Counted from the first letter of the stretch, positions 1 through 8,731 are shown. The stretch is DNA of 64,000 bases from Lysobacter firmicutimachus (GCF_037027445.1 NZ_JBANDL010000002.1:124001-188000); one strand, 5' to 3'. Numbers and translations are program-made. The notes: a model not told the origin generated them from the sequence alone.

Positions 1-1
1 T

Positions 2-217
2 TATCTTCGCCGGCACGGCGTCGAAGCGTCTTGGGTCGCGCGTCCGGCAGGCGAAGAGACCGTCGCCACGCGAGTGCTCCAGTTCGCCCGCCACAGCCGT
101 TCGCAGCTGCTTGTCGTCGGCGGCTACGGCCATTCGCGCCTGCGCGAATGGGCGCTCGGCGGCGTTACCCGCGAGCTGCTCATCGGCGCCGACCAGCCCG
201 TGCTGTACGCGCATTGA
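2..217 (+). CDS. Universal stress protein (UspA family), C-terminal part, truncated by window edge
   Basis: This is the last 71 codons of a UspA-fold protein; the start lies off the left edge. The reading frame shows the family's nucleotide-binding signature G-x2-G-x9-G-(S/T) as GGYGHSRLREWALGGVT, followed by the usual C-terminal strand (QPVLYAH). UspA proteins are small cytoplasmic ATP-binding or dimeric stress proteins. Those clustered with CBS proteins, P-type ATPases and phosphoketolase are commonly part of oxygen-limitation regulons, which fits the FNR-type boxes further right. The next gene starts 22 bases downstream on the same strand, so the two are probably co-transcribed. The domain call is firm; the specific role is inferred. 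Confidence 0.85.
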   Translation, partial: YLRRHGVEASWVARPAGEETVATRVLQFARHSRSQLLVVGGYGHSRLREWALGGVTRELLIGADQPVLYAH

Positions 218-239
218 GCAAGCCGGCCGCTTGAACGCC

Positions 240-1487
240 ATGTCGGCCGCCGCTCCGCCGTCGTTGGTCGGCCTCGGGGTCGCCCTCGGTGTCGGCCTGT
301 TGGTCGGACTGGAGCGCGAACGCGCGCACCGCGGACGCGCCGCACGCCAACCGGCCGGGATCCGCAGCTTCGCCCTCAGCGCGTTGATCGGCGCCACGTC
401 GATGCAGCTGGGCGATGTCGGCCTGTTGGTGGCTGGCGCCACTGTCGGCGCGCTGATCGTCGCCGGCTACCTGAGCACACGCGAGCACGATCCGGGACTG
501 ACCACCGAAGCGGCCTGGCTGTTGACCTTTCTTATCGGCGCGCTGGCCATGCGCGCCGCAGCGGTCTCCGCCGCGCTCGGCGTGATCCTCGCGGTGCTGC
601 TGGCCGCGCGCGAACGCCTGCACCGCTTCAGCCGGCAATGGATAGGACGCGAGGAACTGCGCGGCCTGCTGCTGTTGGCCGCTTGCGCTTTCGTCATCCT
701 GCCGCTGTTGCCCGATCGCGCGCTGGACCCGTGGGGCGCGGTCAATCCGCATCAACTGTGGACTCTGGCGGTCGGCGTGATGACGATCAGCGCCGGCGGC
801 TATCTGGCTACGCGCGTGCTCGGCGCCCGGGCCGGGCTGCCGATCGCCGGCCTGGCGGGCGGTTTCGTGTCCAGTACCGCCACCATCGCGGCGATGGCCG
901 AACGCGCCCGCGCCATGCCGGCGCAGGCGCCGTTGGCGGCCAGCGCCGCGCTGATGTCGAACATAGCGACCGTACTGCAATTGGCTTTGGTGCTGGGGCT
1001 GATCTCGCCGGTCTTGCTCGCGTGGGCGGCGCCGGCTCTGGTCGGCGCGGGCCTGGCCGCGCTGGCGGCGGCCTGGCTGGCTGCACGCGCCGCCGCAACC
1101 CTGAAGGACGAGGCGGCGCCGGTCGTGGCGGGACGGCCCTACGACCTGTGGGCTGCGCTTCGAATCTCGGCGCTGCTGGCTACCGTGCTGGTGGCCGCCG
1201 CGCTTCTGCGCGCCTGGCTGGGGCCCGCAAGCCTGCCGTGGGTACTGAGCTTCGCCGGGCTGGCCGACGTGCATGCCGGAGCCGCCGCCGCGGCCCAATG
1301 GGTCGCCCAGGGCGGCGAGGCGCGCTTGGCGCATTACGGCCTGTTCGGCGCGTTCGCGGTCAACGGTGCCATGAAGTGCCTGCTCGCGCTGGCGCGCGGG
1401 GGCTCGGCATACGCATGGCGAGTGACGGCCGGCGTGTCGGCGATGCAGGCGGCTTTCGTTCTCGGCGCGGCGCTGTCGGCCTGGTGA
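240..1487 (+). CDS. MgtC/SapB-type DUF4010 multipass membrane protein
   Basis: This 415-residue protein is almost entirely hydrophobic, with roughly 10-12 predicted membrane spans. The N-terminus (GVALGVGLLVGLERER followed by AGIRSFALSALIGA) is the MgtC/SapB-like signature. The later segment AGLAGGFVSSTATIAAMA is typical of the DUF4010 half. The ATG at 240 is chosen because upstream in-frame sequence is non-hydrophobic and overlaps the UspA gene. The family is linked to Mg or envelope homeostasis, but the biochemical function is not settled. It follows the UspA gene by 22 bases on the same strand and converges on the iron-permease-like gene 4 bases after its stop. Confidence 0.85.
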   Translation: MSAAAPPSLVGLGVALGVGLLVGLERERAHRGRAARQPAGIRSFALSALIGATSMQLGDVGLLVAGATVGALIVAGYLSTREHDPGLTTEAAWLLTFLIGALAMRAAAVSAALGVILAVLLAARERLHRFSRQWIGREELRGLLLLAACAFVILPLLPDRALDPWGAVNPHQLWTLAVGVMTISAGGYLATRVLGARAGLPIAGLAGGFVSSTATIAAMAERARAMPAQAPLAASAALMSNIATVLQLALVLGLISPVLLAWAAPALVGAGLAALAAAWLAARAAATLKDEAAPVVAGRPYDLWAALRISALLATVLVAAALLRAWLGPASLPWVLSFAGLADVHAGAAAAAQWVAQGGEARLAHYGLFGAFAVNGAMKCLLALARGGSAYAWRVTAGVSAMQAAFVLGAALSAW

Positions 1488-1491
1488 CGCA

Positions 1492-1863
1492 TCAGCCTTT
1501 TCGCGTTCGTTCGGCGAGTTCTTCGTAGCGGCGACGGAACGCATCCAGGGACTCCTCGTCCAGTTCCTCGATGTCCATCAGCGCGTTGTTGGCTTGCTTG
1601 GTGGCGCGAATGAGTTCGTCCAGCTTGATGTGGATCGCCTCGGTGTCCCGGCTCTGAGTGTTCTGTATCAGGAACACCATCAAGAACGTGACGATGGTTG
1701 TGGCCGTGTTGATCACCAGCTGCCAGGTATCGGAGAACCCGAACAGCGGTCCGACCGCCCACCAGATGCCAATGGCCACGCCGGCCATGCCGAACGCCGC
1801 GGGCCGTCCTGCGAATCGGGCGGCGTGCTTGGCGAGACGATCGAAGGCGCGCGTCGCGGACAT
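1492..1863 (-). CDS. Low-affinity iron permease family protein
   Basis: This 123-residue membrane protein matches the bacterial low-affinity iron permease family in length and layout. It has a basic N-terminus, a hydrophobic hairpin (AAFGMAGVAIGIWWAVGPLFG and, after SDTWQLVINT, VTFLMVFLIQ), then the hallmark NTQSRDTEAIHIKLDELI and an acidic, probably helical, tail. Transport of Fe(II) is assigned from the family name; direct evidence in bacteria is thin. The gene starts 30 bases after the acetyltransferase stop on the same strand, so the two likely share the promoter carrying the FNR-type box at 2494. Confidence 0.88.
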   Translation of the reverse strand: MSATRAFDRLAKHAARFAGRPAAFGMAGVAIGIWWAVGPLFGFSDTWQLVINTATTIVTFLMVFLIQNTQSRDTEAIHIKLDELIRATKQANNALMDIEELDEESLDAFRRRYEELAERTRKG

Positions 1864-1893
1864 AAGTCGCCCTCGCCGAGTCGAGCTCGGCGC

Positions 1894-2439
1894 TTACAGT
1901 ACGAGTTCATGAATGATCAAACTTGCGTCGCCCGGGTCGACACGGGCGCGAAACCCCAAGTGCGACGCCAGTTCGCGCATATCGGCGTTGCCGGCGAGAT
2001 CCATAGAGTACATCCGGCGCAGGCCGCGGGCTCGGGCTCGTTCGGCCAGGTCTCGGACGAGTGCCGTGCCCAGGCCCTGATCCTGCCAGTCGTCGGCGAC
2101 CACTACCGCGCATTCGCCGTCGACCGCGTCCGGCGACGCCATGCTGAATCGCGCCGCACCCACGATGCGTTCGGTGCCCTCGTACGATACGACCGCCACC
2201 AAGGCGGCCTCGCGCCGGGCATCTATGTTCACCAACGAATCGAGCAGCTTGTCGTCCGGCGACTTCAGCTGGGCCAGGAAGCGATGGCGGCGCGATTCAT
2301 CCGACAATCCTTCGATAAAAGCGCGCTCGGCGGACCGGTCGGACGGCGCGATGTCCCGGATGCGGACGACGCGGCCGTCCCGCAGCGTTTGCGCGTGCGG
2401 CGGACCGGAGGGGCGGGAACTGTCGGAGATCTCATTCAT
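1894..2439 (-). CDS. GNAT-family acetyltransferase (PAT-like)
   Basis: This 181-residue protein has a single GNAT domain. The N-terminal RDGRVVRIRDIAPSD, then LSDESRRHRF, is the pattern of PAT-type protein acetyltransferases. The acetyl-CoA pyrophosphate loop appears as DDWQDQGLGTALVRDLAERA (Q-x2-G-x-G/A). No nucleotide-binding domain is fused, so it resembles stand-alone small PAT enzymes. It may acetylate proteins such as acyl-CoA synthetases, but the substrate cannot be read from sequence. It is the first gene of a probable two-gene unit with the iron-permease-like gene. An FNR-type operator lies 55 bases upstream of the ATG. Confidence 0.85.
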   Translation of the reverse strand: MNEISDSSRPSGPPHAQTLRDGRVVRIRDIAPSDRSAERAFIEGLSDESRRHRFLAQLKSPDDKLLDSLVNIDARREAALVAVVSYEGTERIVGAARFSMASPDAVDGECAVVVADDWQDQGLGTALVRDLAERARARGLRRMYSMDLAGNADMRELASHLGFRARVDPGDASLIIHELVL

Positions 2440-2493
2440 TGCATCGGCTCCGGGATCGACAAGGCGAGCGTAGCCTCCCGCGCAGCCGTGCGA

Positions 2494-2507
2494 TTGATCC
2501 GCGTCAA
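2494..2507 (-). promoter_or_regulatory. FNR/ANR-type operator for acetyltransferase-iron permease unit
   Basis: The sequence TTGATCCGCGTCAA is a near-palindrome of the CRP/FNR-superfamily type (consensus TTGAT-N4-ATCAA). On the minus strand a TACGCT hexamer at 2472-2467 sits about 28 bases from the operator centre. That matches a class II FNR promoter (operator near -41.5). Operator identity is direct; activity is inferred. Confidence 0.7.
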
Positions 2508-2600
2508 ATCCGGCGCCAGTCAGTTGTGTCCCTGCTGCCGACATCGGCCCGGCCAGCGTGCCCGCGCGGGCGCCGCCCGCCGGCCGCAGCCATCGGCGAG

Positions 2601-2957
2601 CTATTGGCTGCTGGCCGGCTTCTGTTCGATCACGCGTTCCAGCACCAGGCTCGCGCCGGACGAGGGGGTGGCCGGCAGCTCCCGGACTTGCAAGACGTAG
2701 TCCGATCCCGGGCGGTAGTCGAATCCATGCACCTTGGCGCAGCGGCGTATCAAGCGGTTGCCCACGCGCTCCCGCACTTGGTAGTGAACGTTCTCGATGC
2801 CGACGCAATCCCGGCTTTGAACTATCTGGACCTGTTTGCCGACGCCGCTCGCGATACGCGATGCATCGTGCGCGGGAGCGCCGTCCAGCAGGATTTGCGA
2901 AAAGCAGCCGCTGCCGGACAACGCAAGCGCGGCGACGGCCAGTGTTCGGATTCCCAT
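2601..2957 (-). CDS. Small secreted lipoprotein of unknown function
   Basis: This 118-residue protein begins with a lipoprotein signal peptide: MGIR, a hydrophobic stretch, then a lipobox ending LSGSGC with the lipidated cysteine at residue 18. The mature part is short and polar, with two further cysteines (SRDC and IRRC) that could pair in the periplasm. A GGGAG ribosome-binding site precedes the ATG. It starts 65 bases after the UbiB-family gene on the same strand and may be the last gene of that transcript. I do not recognise the family; DUF4156-like lipoproteins are a possible relative, without proof. Confidence 0.7.
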   Translation of the reverse strand: MGIRTLAVAALALSGSGCFSQILLDGAPAHDASRIASGVGKQVQIVQSRDCVGIENVHYQVRERVGNRLIRRCAKVHGFDYRPGSDYVLQVRELPATPSSGASLVLERVIEQKPASSQ

Positions 2958-3022
2958 GATCGATCTCCCGGGGATGTGGTAAAGCTCGGATCGCCGCTTC
3001 CCATCGCATTCCTGCGGACGCC

Positions 3023-4702
3023 CTACTTCCCGCCACCGCTGCGGAAGATCGCGGAAAGCAGCCATATGCCCAGCAGCGAAGCGCCGACGAACCCCAGCAA
3101 CCCGAACACGGGAAGCCCCAGAAAAGTCGGCCCACCCTTGACGGTCATGGCGATCGACGAGCCGACGATCAGGGCCGAAATCACCATGCTTCCGGCCAGG
3201 CGATTGGCCGAATGCGCCACTTGGCGACTGAATTCGCCGACTTCGTCGAGATCGATGCGCAGCCGCGCGTGGCCCGACTTCAAGGAGCGCATCAGCTTGC
3301 CCAGGTCGCGCGGCAGCGCAGCGATCAGGTTCGCGGCGTCCGTGATGGTGCGCGCGCCGCGTCGTGCGAGTGCGGCAGGGCCGAACTGGGCGGCGATCGC
3401 GCGGCGCAGAAACGGCCGCGCTTGGCTGGCCATGTCGAACCCCGGATCCAGCAGCCGTCCCAGGCCCTCCAAGGTCAGGCACACCTTGACCAGCAGGGCC
3501 AGATCGGCCGGCAGGGCGAGGCCGTGCCGGCGCAGTATCTGCATCGTATCCAGCAGCATGGCGGACAGATCGAGTTGCCCCAGCGGCACCCCGTAATAGC
3601 GATCGACGAACGCATCCACGTCGGCCGACAATTGCTCTTCGTCGATATCGGACCGCTGGGTCCAATCCAGCAGGGTTTCCGCGACCCGGTGCGCATCGCG
3701 TTCAACCAGGCCGAACAGCAGGCAGACGACTTCCTCTCGCCGCTGTCTCGACAACCGTCCTACCATGCCGAAATCGATCAGCGCGATGCGGCCGCCTGGG
3801 AGAACGAGAATGTTTCCGGGGTGCGGATCGGCATGGAAGAATCCGTGTTCCAGAACCATCTTCAGCACCACCTGCGCGCCGGTGCGCGCGAGCTGCATCC
3901 GATCCGCGCCGATGGCCAGCAGCCCAGGAAGATCGGCGACCGGCACGCCATCGGCGAAGTCCTGAACATTCATGTGTTCATTGGTGTAGTCCCAATGCAC
4001 CTTGGGCACCAGAATCCGATCGTCGCCGGCGAAGGCCGCGCCGACGCGATCGGCATGCCGGCATTCGGAGGCCAGATTGAGTTCGTCCGTCAAGGCCTCG
4101 GCGAACTGGCGCACCACCTCGACCGGATGGAACCGGCGCGCTTCCACGAAGCGCGCTTCGATTTTCCTGGCCGCATAGCGCAACAACCTCAAGTCGGCGG
4201 CGACGATGGGCGAAATTCCGGGGCGACGGACTTTCGCCACCACGTCCCGGCCCTGCGGCAGCTTGGCCCGATGCACTTGCGCGATCGATCCCGCCGCCAA
4301 CGGCGCGGGGTCGATCCACGCGAAGACGGCTTCCGGTTCCGCCCCCAGCGCCTGTGTCATTTCGGCCCGGATGGCTTCGAACGGCACGGGGGGCACGGTG
4401 CTGTGCAGGCGGCTGAACTCGGCGATCCAATCCGGCGGGAACAGATCCACGCGCGTCGCCAATACCTGGCCCAGCTTGACGAAGCTCGGTCCCATTTCCT
4501 CCATCGCGCGCCGGACCCGCGTATGCGCCGGCAAGCTCACCAGTTCTTCCAGGTGCCCCAGCGGCAGCACTCTGCCCGCTCGGGCCAGCACCCGCACGAG
4601 CCCGAGGCGTCGGGCCAAGTCGCCGAATCCGTAACGGCTCAGGATCGCTACCAGGGTCTGCAGTCGGCCCAGGTCGTGCGCTGCTACCAAGGTGTCCCAC
4701 AT
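3023..4702 (-). CDS. UbiB/ABC1 (AarF) family atypical kinase
   Basis: This 559-residue protein carries all ABC1 kinase hallmarks: the KxGQ motif (SFVKLGQVLATR), the alanine-rich nucleotide loop (AAGSIAQVHRA), the lysine in VVAKVRRPG, and the catalytic/metal segments HADPHPGN and DFGMVGRL. Two C-terminal hydrophobic helices match UbiB architecture. UbiB proteins are membrane-associated ATPases that support coenzyme Q biosynthesis. This copy, sitting in a stress island and not beside ubiE/ubiJ, may be a second paralogue. The start at 4702 (MWDTL) is preferred; an in-frame ATG at 4744 would add 14 residues. An FNR-type box lies about 100 bases upstream. Confidence 0.88.
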   Translation of the reverse strand: MWDTLVAAHDLGRLQTLVAILSRYGFGDLARRLGLVRVLARAGRVLPLGHLEELVSLPAHTRVRRAMEEMGPSFVKLGQVLATRVDLFPPDWIAEFSRLHSTVPPVPFEAIRAEMTQALGAEPEAVFAWIDPAPLAAGSIAQVHRAKLPQGRDVVAKVRRPGISPIVAADLRLLRYAARKIEARFVEARRFHPVEVVRQFAEALTDELNLASECRHADRVGAAFAGDDRILVPKVHWDYTNEHMNVQDFADGVPVADLPGLLAIGADRMQLARTGAQVVLKMVLEHGFFHADPHPGNILVLPGGRIALIDFGMVGRLSRQRREEVVCLLFGLVERDAHRVAETLLDWTQRSDIDEEQLSADVDAFVDRYYGVPLGQLDLSAMLLDTMQILRRHGLALPADLALLVKVCLTLEGLGRLLDPGFDMASQARPFLRRAIAAQFGPAALARRGARTITDAANLIAALPRDLGKLMRSLKSGHARLRIDLDEVGEFSRQVAHSANRLAGSMVISALIVGSSIAMTVKGGPTFLGLPVFGLLGFVGASLLGIWLLSAIFRSGGGK

Positions 4703-4798
4703 GGCGGCGACTCCACTGCGCGGCGACGGCCTCGCGCGCGCCACCGCGCCGTCCGGCCGTCATCGCGGTCAGTTGAGCGCCGTGGCCCGGACCCGACT

Positions 4799-4812
4799 TT
4801 GATCTGGGTCAA
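4799..4812 (-). promoter_or_regulatory. FNR/ANR-type operator facing the UbiB-family gene
   Basis: TTGATCTGGGTCAA differs from an ideal FNR palindrome by one right-arm base. It is the nearer of two operators to the minus-strand UbiB-family gene in the divergent intergenic region. A weak -10-like TCAACT lies at the expected spacing on the minus strand. Function is inferred from the motif and position. Confidence 0.65.
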
Positions 4813-4885
4813 TTCATCGGCTGCGGGCGTTATCGTCCCCCAATCCGCCGCTCGTCCGTCGCCGGGCCGCCCTCTCGGCGGTGGG

Positions 4886-4899
4886 TTGACCCAGGTCAA
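4886..4899 (+). promoter_or_regulatory. FNR/ANR-type operator facing the P-type ATPase gene
   Basis: TTGACCCAGGTCAA is a perfect dyad with C/G at the fifth position of each arm, so it departs slightly from TTGAT-N4-ATCAA. A TAGAAC hexamer at 4919-4924 lies roughly where a class II -10 should be. That would place transcription initiation near 4930 and supports the downstream ATG at 5097 as the real ATPase start. Confidence 0.6.
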
Positions 4900-5096
4900 G
4901 GCAGCCAGGCCGGCCCGCTAGAACCATGTCTGCCTGGGCTTGTCGCCGCGCGAGTCGCTGCGGGCTTGTCCGGCCCCGCGAGTCGGCCCCGACTCGTGCC
5001 GACGGGTCGGCAGCGGCGCATGCGGAGTTGCGCCCACGGCCAGGAAGCGCCCCCCCGCCGGCTTTCCGGGCGCCGTTGGCCATCCGTGGAGCGAGC

Positions 5097-7604
5097 ATGA
5101 CGATCCCTGACGCCGCCAGCGAGCCCCCCGACCCGCCAGGGCTATCCAGTGCGGAAGCGGCGCTGCGGCTGGAACGCAACGGCCCCAATCGCCTGCCGCA
5201 ACCGGACCGACGCAACGGCTTGCGCATCGCTCTCGGCGTGGTCCGGGAACCGATGCTCCTGTTGTTGCTGGCCGCGGCCGGGCTGTATCTGCTGCTCGGC
5301 GATCCACGCGAGGCATCGGTGTTGCTGGCATCGGTCGGCTTGGTGATCGGCTTGACCGTGATTCAGGAGTACAGATCCGAGCGGGCGTTGCAGGCGCTGC
5401 GAGATCTCAGCAGCCCACGCGCGCGGGTACTGCGCGACGGCGATGTGCGCGTTGTGTCGTCGCAGGAATTGGTGGTCGGCGACGTCGTCGCCGTTGCGGA
5501 AGGCGACCGGGTTCCGGCCGATGCGCGGGTACTGGACGACTACGACCTGATGCTCGACGAGTCGATGCTGACCGGGGAGTCGATGCCTGTGCGACGCCAG
5601 GCCGGCCCGGCGGCCGACGTGGAGACGAACCGGATACATGCGGGCACGCTGGTCGTGCGCGGGCATGGCATGGCCGAGGTGGTCGCCACCGGGAGCGCCA
5701 CGGCAATGGGCCGCATCGGCGATCAGTTGCGTTTCCAGCGCTCTCCGCCGACGCCGATGCAACTGGAAATACGCCGCGCGGTCGTGCTGTTCGCGACGCT
5801 CGGACTGCTGGTCAGCGGATTGATGACTGGCTTGTATGTCGCGATCCATGGCGGATGGCTACAGGGCCTGCTGGCCGGCGTTACGCTGGCGATGGCCAAT
5901 ATCCCCGAGGAGTTTCCGGTGGTGTTGACCGTATTCCTGGCGCTGGGCGGATGGCGCATGGCGCGTCGCCGAGCGCTGGTCCGCCGGGCGCCCGCCATCG
6001 AGGCGCTGGGCTCGGTGACCATTCTGTGCACGGACAAGACCGGCACCCTGACCGAGAACCGGATGTCCCTGGCCGAGTGGGTCACCGAAGACGGAGCGGC
6101 GCCGCCGGACCGCTTGTCCTCTCCCTCGCAACACCGGCTGCTGGAGATCGCCGACCGGGCGTGCCCGGATCGGCCCTTCGACCCGATGGAGCTCGCCATC
6201 CGCGCGGCCGCGACCGGACTCGGACCATCGTCGGTTCGGGTACGGATTCACGAGTACCCGTTCGGCAAGGACTTGCTCGCGACCACGCACGTCTGGGAAG
6301 ACCCGTATTCCCCCGAGCTTCTGATCGCCAGCAAGGGGGCGCCGGAGACGATCGCCGCCCTATGCCGCTTGTCGCCGGAACGGACGGACGCGGTATTGCA
6401 GGCGGTCGAGCGCATGGCCGGGCGCGGCTTGCGGGTCATCGCCGTCGCCGTGGCGGCCTGGCCTCCCGGTCCGGTGGCGCTTCCATCGACGCCGCGCGAC
6501 TTCCATTTCGAATGGCTAGGGCTGCTCGGCTTCGTCGACCCGCTCCGCGGCGGGGTAGCCGATGCCATCGGCCAGGCCCGCACCGCCGGCGTGCGGGTGA
6601 TCATGCTGACCGGCGACCATGTGGCGACGGCGCGCGCCATCGCCGCTCAAGCCGGCATGGACCGATGCGACAGCGTCGCCCTCGGGGCCGACCTGGAGCG
6701 ACTCGACGACGCTGCCGTGATGCGTTGCATCCAGGACACGGACGTTTTCGCGCGCGTCAAACCCGAGCACAAACTCCGCCTGGTCGAGGCGCTGAAGCGC
6801 GCCGGAGAAGTCGTCGCCATGACCGGCGACGGAGTCAACGACGCGCCGGCGTTGATGGCGTCCCATGTCGGCGTGGCGATGGGCGGACGCGGAACCGACG
6901 TCGCCCGGGAAGCGGCGTCGATCGTGTTGCTCGACGACGACTTCGTGACGGTGGTGCGGGCCATCCGCCAGGGACGCGTCGTCTACGACAACATCGTCCG
7001 CGCGATCCGCTACATTCTGGCCGTCCATGTGCCCATCACCGGACTGGCGTTGCTGCCCTTGCTGTTCGGCGCGGCGCCGATGCTCATGCCCCTGCACGTG
7101 GTATTCCTCGAACTGATCATCGATCCGGCGTCCACGCTGGTGTTCGAGCGCGAACCCGCCGCCCCCGGGGTCATGCGCAGACCGCCGCGCCCGCCATCGC
7201 AACGCTTGCTGGATATGCGCACATTGTTCGGTAGCCTGGGCGTAGGACTTGCGGTGTTCGCCGCCGTCGTCGCCGTCTACGTGCTGGGTCGCTCGGCGGC
7301 GCTGCCCACGTCGCAGCTCGCGGCGCTTTGTTTCACCGCATTGATCTCGGGCAACCTGGGCCTGGTCGCACTGAACTGCAGGCGCGGCGATCGCCGCTGG
7401 ACCTGGCGCTCGAATCCGGCGTTCTGGACGATCGTCGCATGCGCGCTCGGTACGCTGGTTCTGATTACGCGCATCCCTTCCTTGGGCATATGGTTCCGCT
7501 TCTCGCCGCCGCCGGTGGCCGGGTCCTTGCTCGCGTTTCTGGCGCCGCTGGCGGGATTGGTCCTGATCGAGGCCGCAACCCGCGTCCTGCGGCGCCGGCG
7601 CTAG
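5097..7604 (+). CDS. Cation-transporting P-type ATPase (PEEFP subgroup)
   Basis: This 835-residue P-type ATPase has the actuator motif LTGES, the phosphorylation motif DKTGTLT with Asp313, and the hinge motif TGDGVNDAP near residue 576. Membrane helix 4 reads PEEFP where Ca pumps have PEGLP, so it belongs to the bacterial MgtA-like group of uncertain ion specificity; Ca or Mg transport cannot be decided here. There is no N-terminal metal-binding CxxC. The ATG at 5097 is chosen over 4926 because the cation-ATPase N domain (LSSAEAALRLERNGPN) starts just after it and a promoter-like element lies at about 4920. Its stop shares a CTAG with the acetate kinase stop. Confidence 0.88.
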   Translation: MTIPDAASEPPDPPGLSSAEAALRLERNGPNRLPQPDRRNGLRIALGVVREPMLLLLLAAAGLYLLLGDPREASVLLASVGLVIGLTVIQEYRSERALQALRDLSSPRARVLRDGDVRVVSSQELVVGDVVAVAEGDRVPADARVLDDYDLMLDESMLTGESMPVRRQAGPAADVETNRIHAGTLVVRGHGMAEVVATGSATAMGRIGDQLRFQRSPPTPMQLEIRRAVVLFATLGLLVSGLMTGLYVAIHGGWLQGLLAGVTLAMANIPEEFPVVLTVFLALGGWRMARRRALVRRAPAIEALGSVTILCTDKTGTLTENRMSLAEWVTEDGAAPPDRLSSPSQHRLLEIADRACPDRPFDPMELAIRAAATGLGPSSVRVRIHEYPFGKDLLATTHVWEDPYSPELLIASKGAPETIAALCRLSPERTDAVLQAVERMAGRGLRVIAVAVAAWPPGPVALPSTPRDFHFEWLGLLGFVDPLRGGVADAIGQARTAGVRVIMLTGDHVATARAIAAQAGMDRCDSVALGADLERLDDAAVMRCIQDTDVFARVKPEHKLRLVEALKRAGEVVAMTGDGVNDAPALMASHVGVAMGGRGTDVAREAASIVLLDDDFVTVVRAIRQGRVVYDNIVRAIRYILAVHVPITGLALLPLLFGAAPMLMPLHVVFLELIIDPASTLVFEREPAAPGVMRRPPRPPSQRLLDMRTLFGSLGVGLAVFAAVVAVYVLGRSAALPTSQLAALCFTALISGNLGLVALNCRRGDRRWTWRSNPAFWTIVACALGTLVLITRIPSLGIWFRFSPPPVAGSLLAFLAPLAGLVLIEAATRVLRRRR

Positions 7605-8731
7605 CCGGCTGCGGAGTGCGCCTGCCGGCATTCCCGAGCGATTTCCGCTGCTTCGTCCACATCGACGCGCCATACCCGCGCCCTGCTCGCGGAGGCTTCG
7701 ATCCGCAGGCTGCCGCGCGAATTGGCGGCCTCGTCCAGTCCGATGCCGAGCCAAGCCAGATACGCCACGATCGCCGAACGAACCGGCGCGGAACGGGCGC
7801 CGATGCCGCCGGAGAACACCAGATGCTCGATGCCCCCCAGGCGCGTCGCCATCGCGGCGACGGCCTGCGCGATGCGCAGGGCGAATACGTCCAGCGCCAG
7901 GGCCGCGGACGGCGCGGCGGAGGCGAGCAGCCGGCGTACATCGCCTGTTTCCCCGGATATCCCGCGCAGGCCGGAACGGCGATACAACCCCTCCTGCAGA
8001 CTGTCGACGGTCATGCCGTGGCGCAAGAGATACAACAGCGCGCCCGGATCCAGACTGCCGCTGCGGGTCGTCATCGGCACCCCGTCCAGCGGCGTGACGG
8101 CCATGGTGGTGTCCAGACTGTTTCCGGCACGGACCGCGCACAGACTGGCGCCGCCGCCCAAGTGGGCGAGAACGATCCGGTCGTCGCCGATTTCGCTATC
8201 GGCCCGGCTCAGTTCCCGCACCGCCGACGCGAATGCGAGCCCATGAAAGCCGTATCGTCTGACGCCCCAGGCGTGCCACTCCTGCGGTACCGGCAAACGC
8301 CGGGCGTTCTCGGGAAGGCCGCGGTGCCAGGCGGTGTCGTAAGCCGCGTATTGGCGCGTGTGCGGCCACCGCTGCGACACCGCGCGTACCAACGCCAGCG
8401 CCGGCGGCTGGTGCAGCGGCGCCAGAAGCGCAAGGCGCTGCAATCTCGCGAGTTCGGCCGCGTCGAGCGCGCGCGCTTGCACGGCGTCTCCGCCATGGAC
8501 GAAGCGATGCCCCACCCAGGCCGGCCGGCCGGGAAACGCCAGCGCGTCGATCGCCGATGCGAGCCGAGCGTCCGCGTCGTCGCCGGCGGCCAACCCGACA
8601 TCGATATGTCTCACCGGAACCGGACGGCGGTCCGGCTGCGGGTCGAACCCCGCGTACCACGCGGCCTTCAGCGTCGCCGAGCCCAGATTGAGCACCAAGC
8701 AGGCTTCCGAAGCGGGCCGGACCGCATTCAC
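7601..8731 (-). CDS. ackA: Acetate kinase, divergent
   Basis: This 376-residue member of the acetate/sugar kinase ASKHA fold would convert acetyl phosphate and ADP to acetate and ATP. Recognisable family motifs are NLGSATLKA near the N-terminus, GHRFVHGGD, YDTAWH, RYGFHG, HLGGGASLCA and TTRSGSLDP. The last two deviate from the usual HLGNGAS and TRCGD forms, and HGTSH is replaced by HGLAF, so it is a shortened, divergent AckA; canonical proteins are near 400 residues. It starts with GTG overlapping the phosphoketolase stop by four bases (GTGA). It is the last gene of the operon and gives the ATP-yielding step after phosphoketolase. Confidence 0.88.
   Translation of the reverse strand: MNAVRPASEACLVLNLGSATLKAAWYAGFDPQPDRRPVPVRHIDVGLAAGDDADARLASAIDALAFPGRPAWVGHRFVHGGDAVQARALDAAELARLQRLALLAPLHQPPALALVRAVSQRWPHTRQYAAYDTAWHRGLPENARRLPVPQEWHAWGVRRYGFHGLAFASAVRELSRADSEIGDDRIVLAHLGGGASLCAVRAGNSLDTTMAVTPLDGVPMTTRSGSLDPGALLYLLRHGMTVDSLQEGLYRRSGLRGISGETGDVRRLLASAAPSAALALDVFALRIAQAVAAMATRLGGIEHLVFSGGIGARSAPVRSAIVAYLAWLGIGLDEAANSRGSLRIEASASRARVWRVDVDEAAEIARECRQAHSAAG

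Noticed and set aside
4926..5096. N-terminal extension of the P-type ATPase from ATG 4926
   Set aside because: The extra 57 residues are Arg/Ala/Pro-rich, lack homology features, and a likely transcription start falls next to this ATG.
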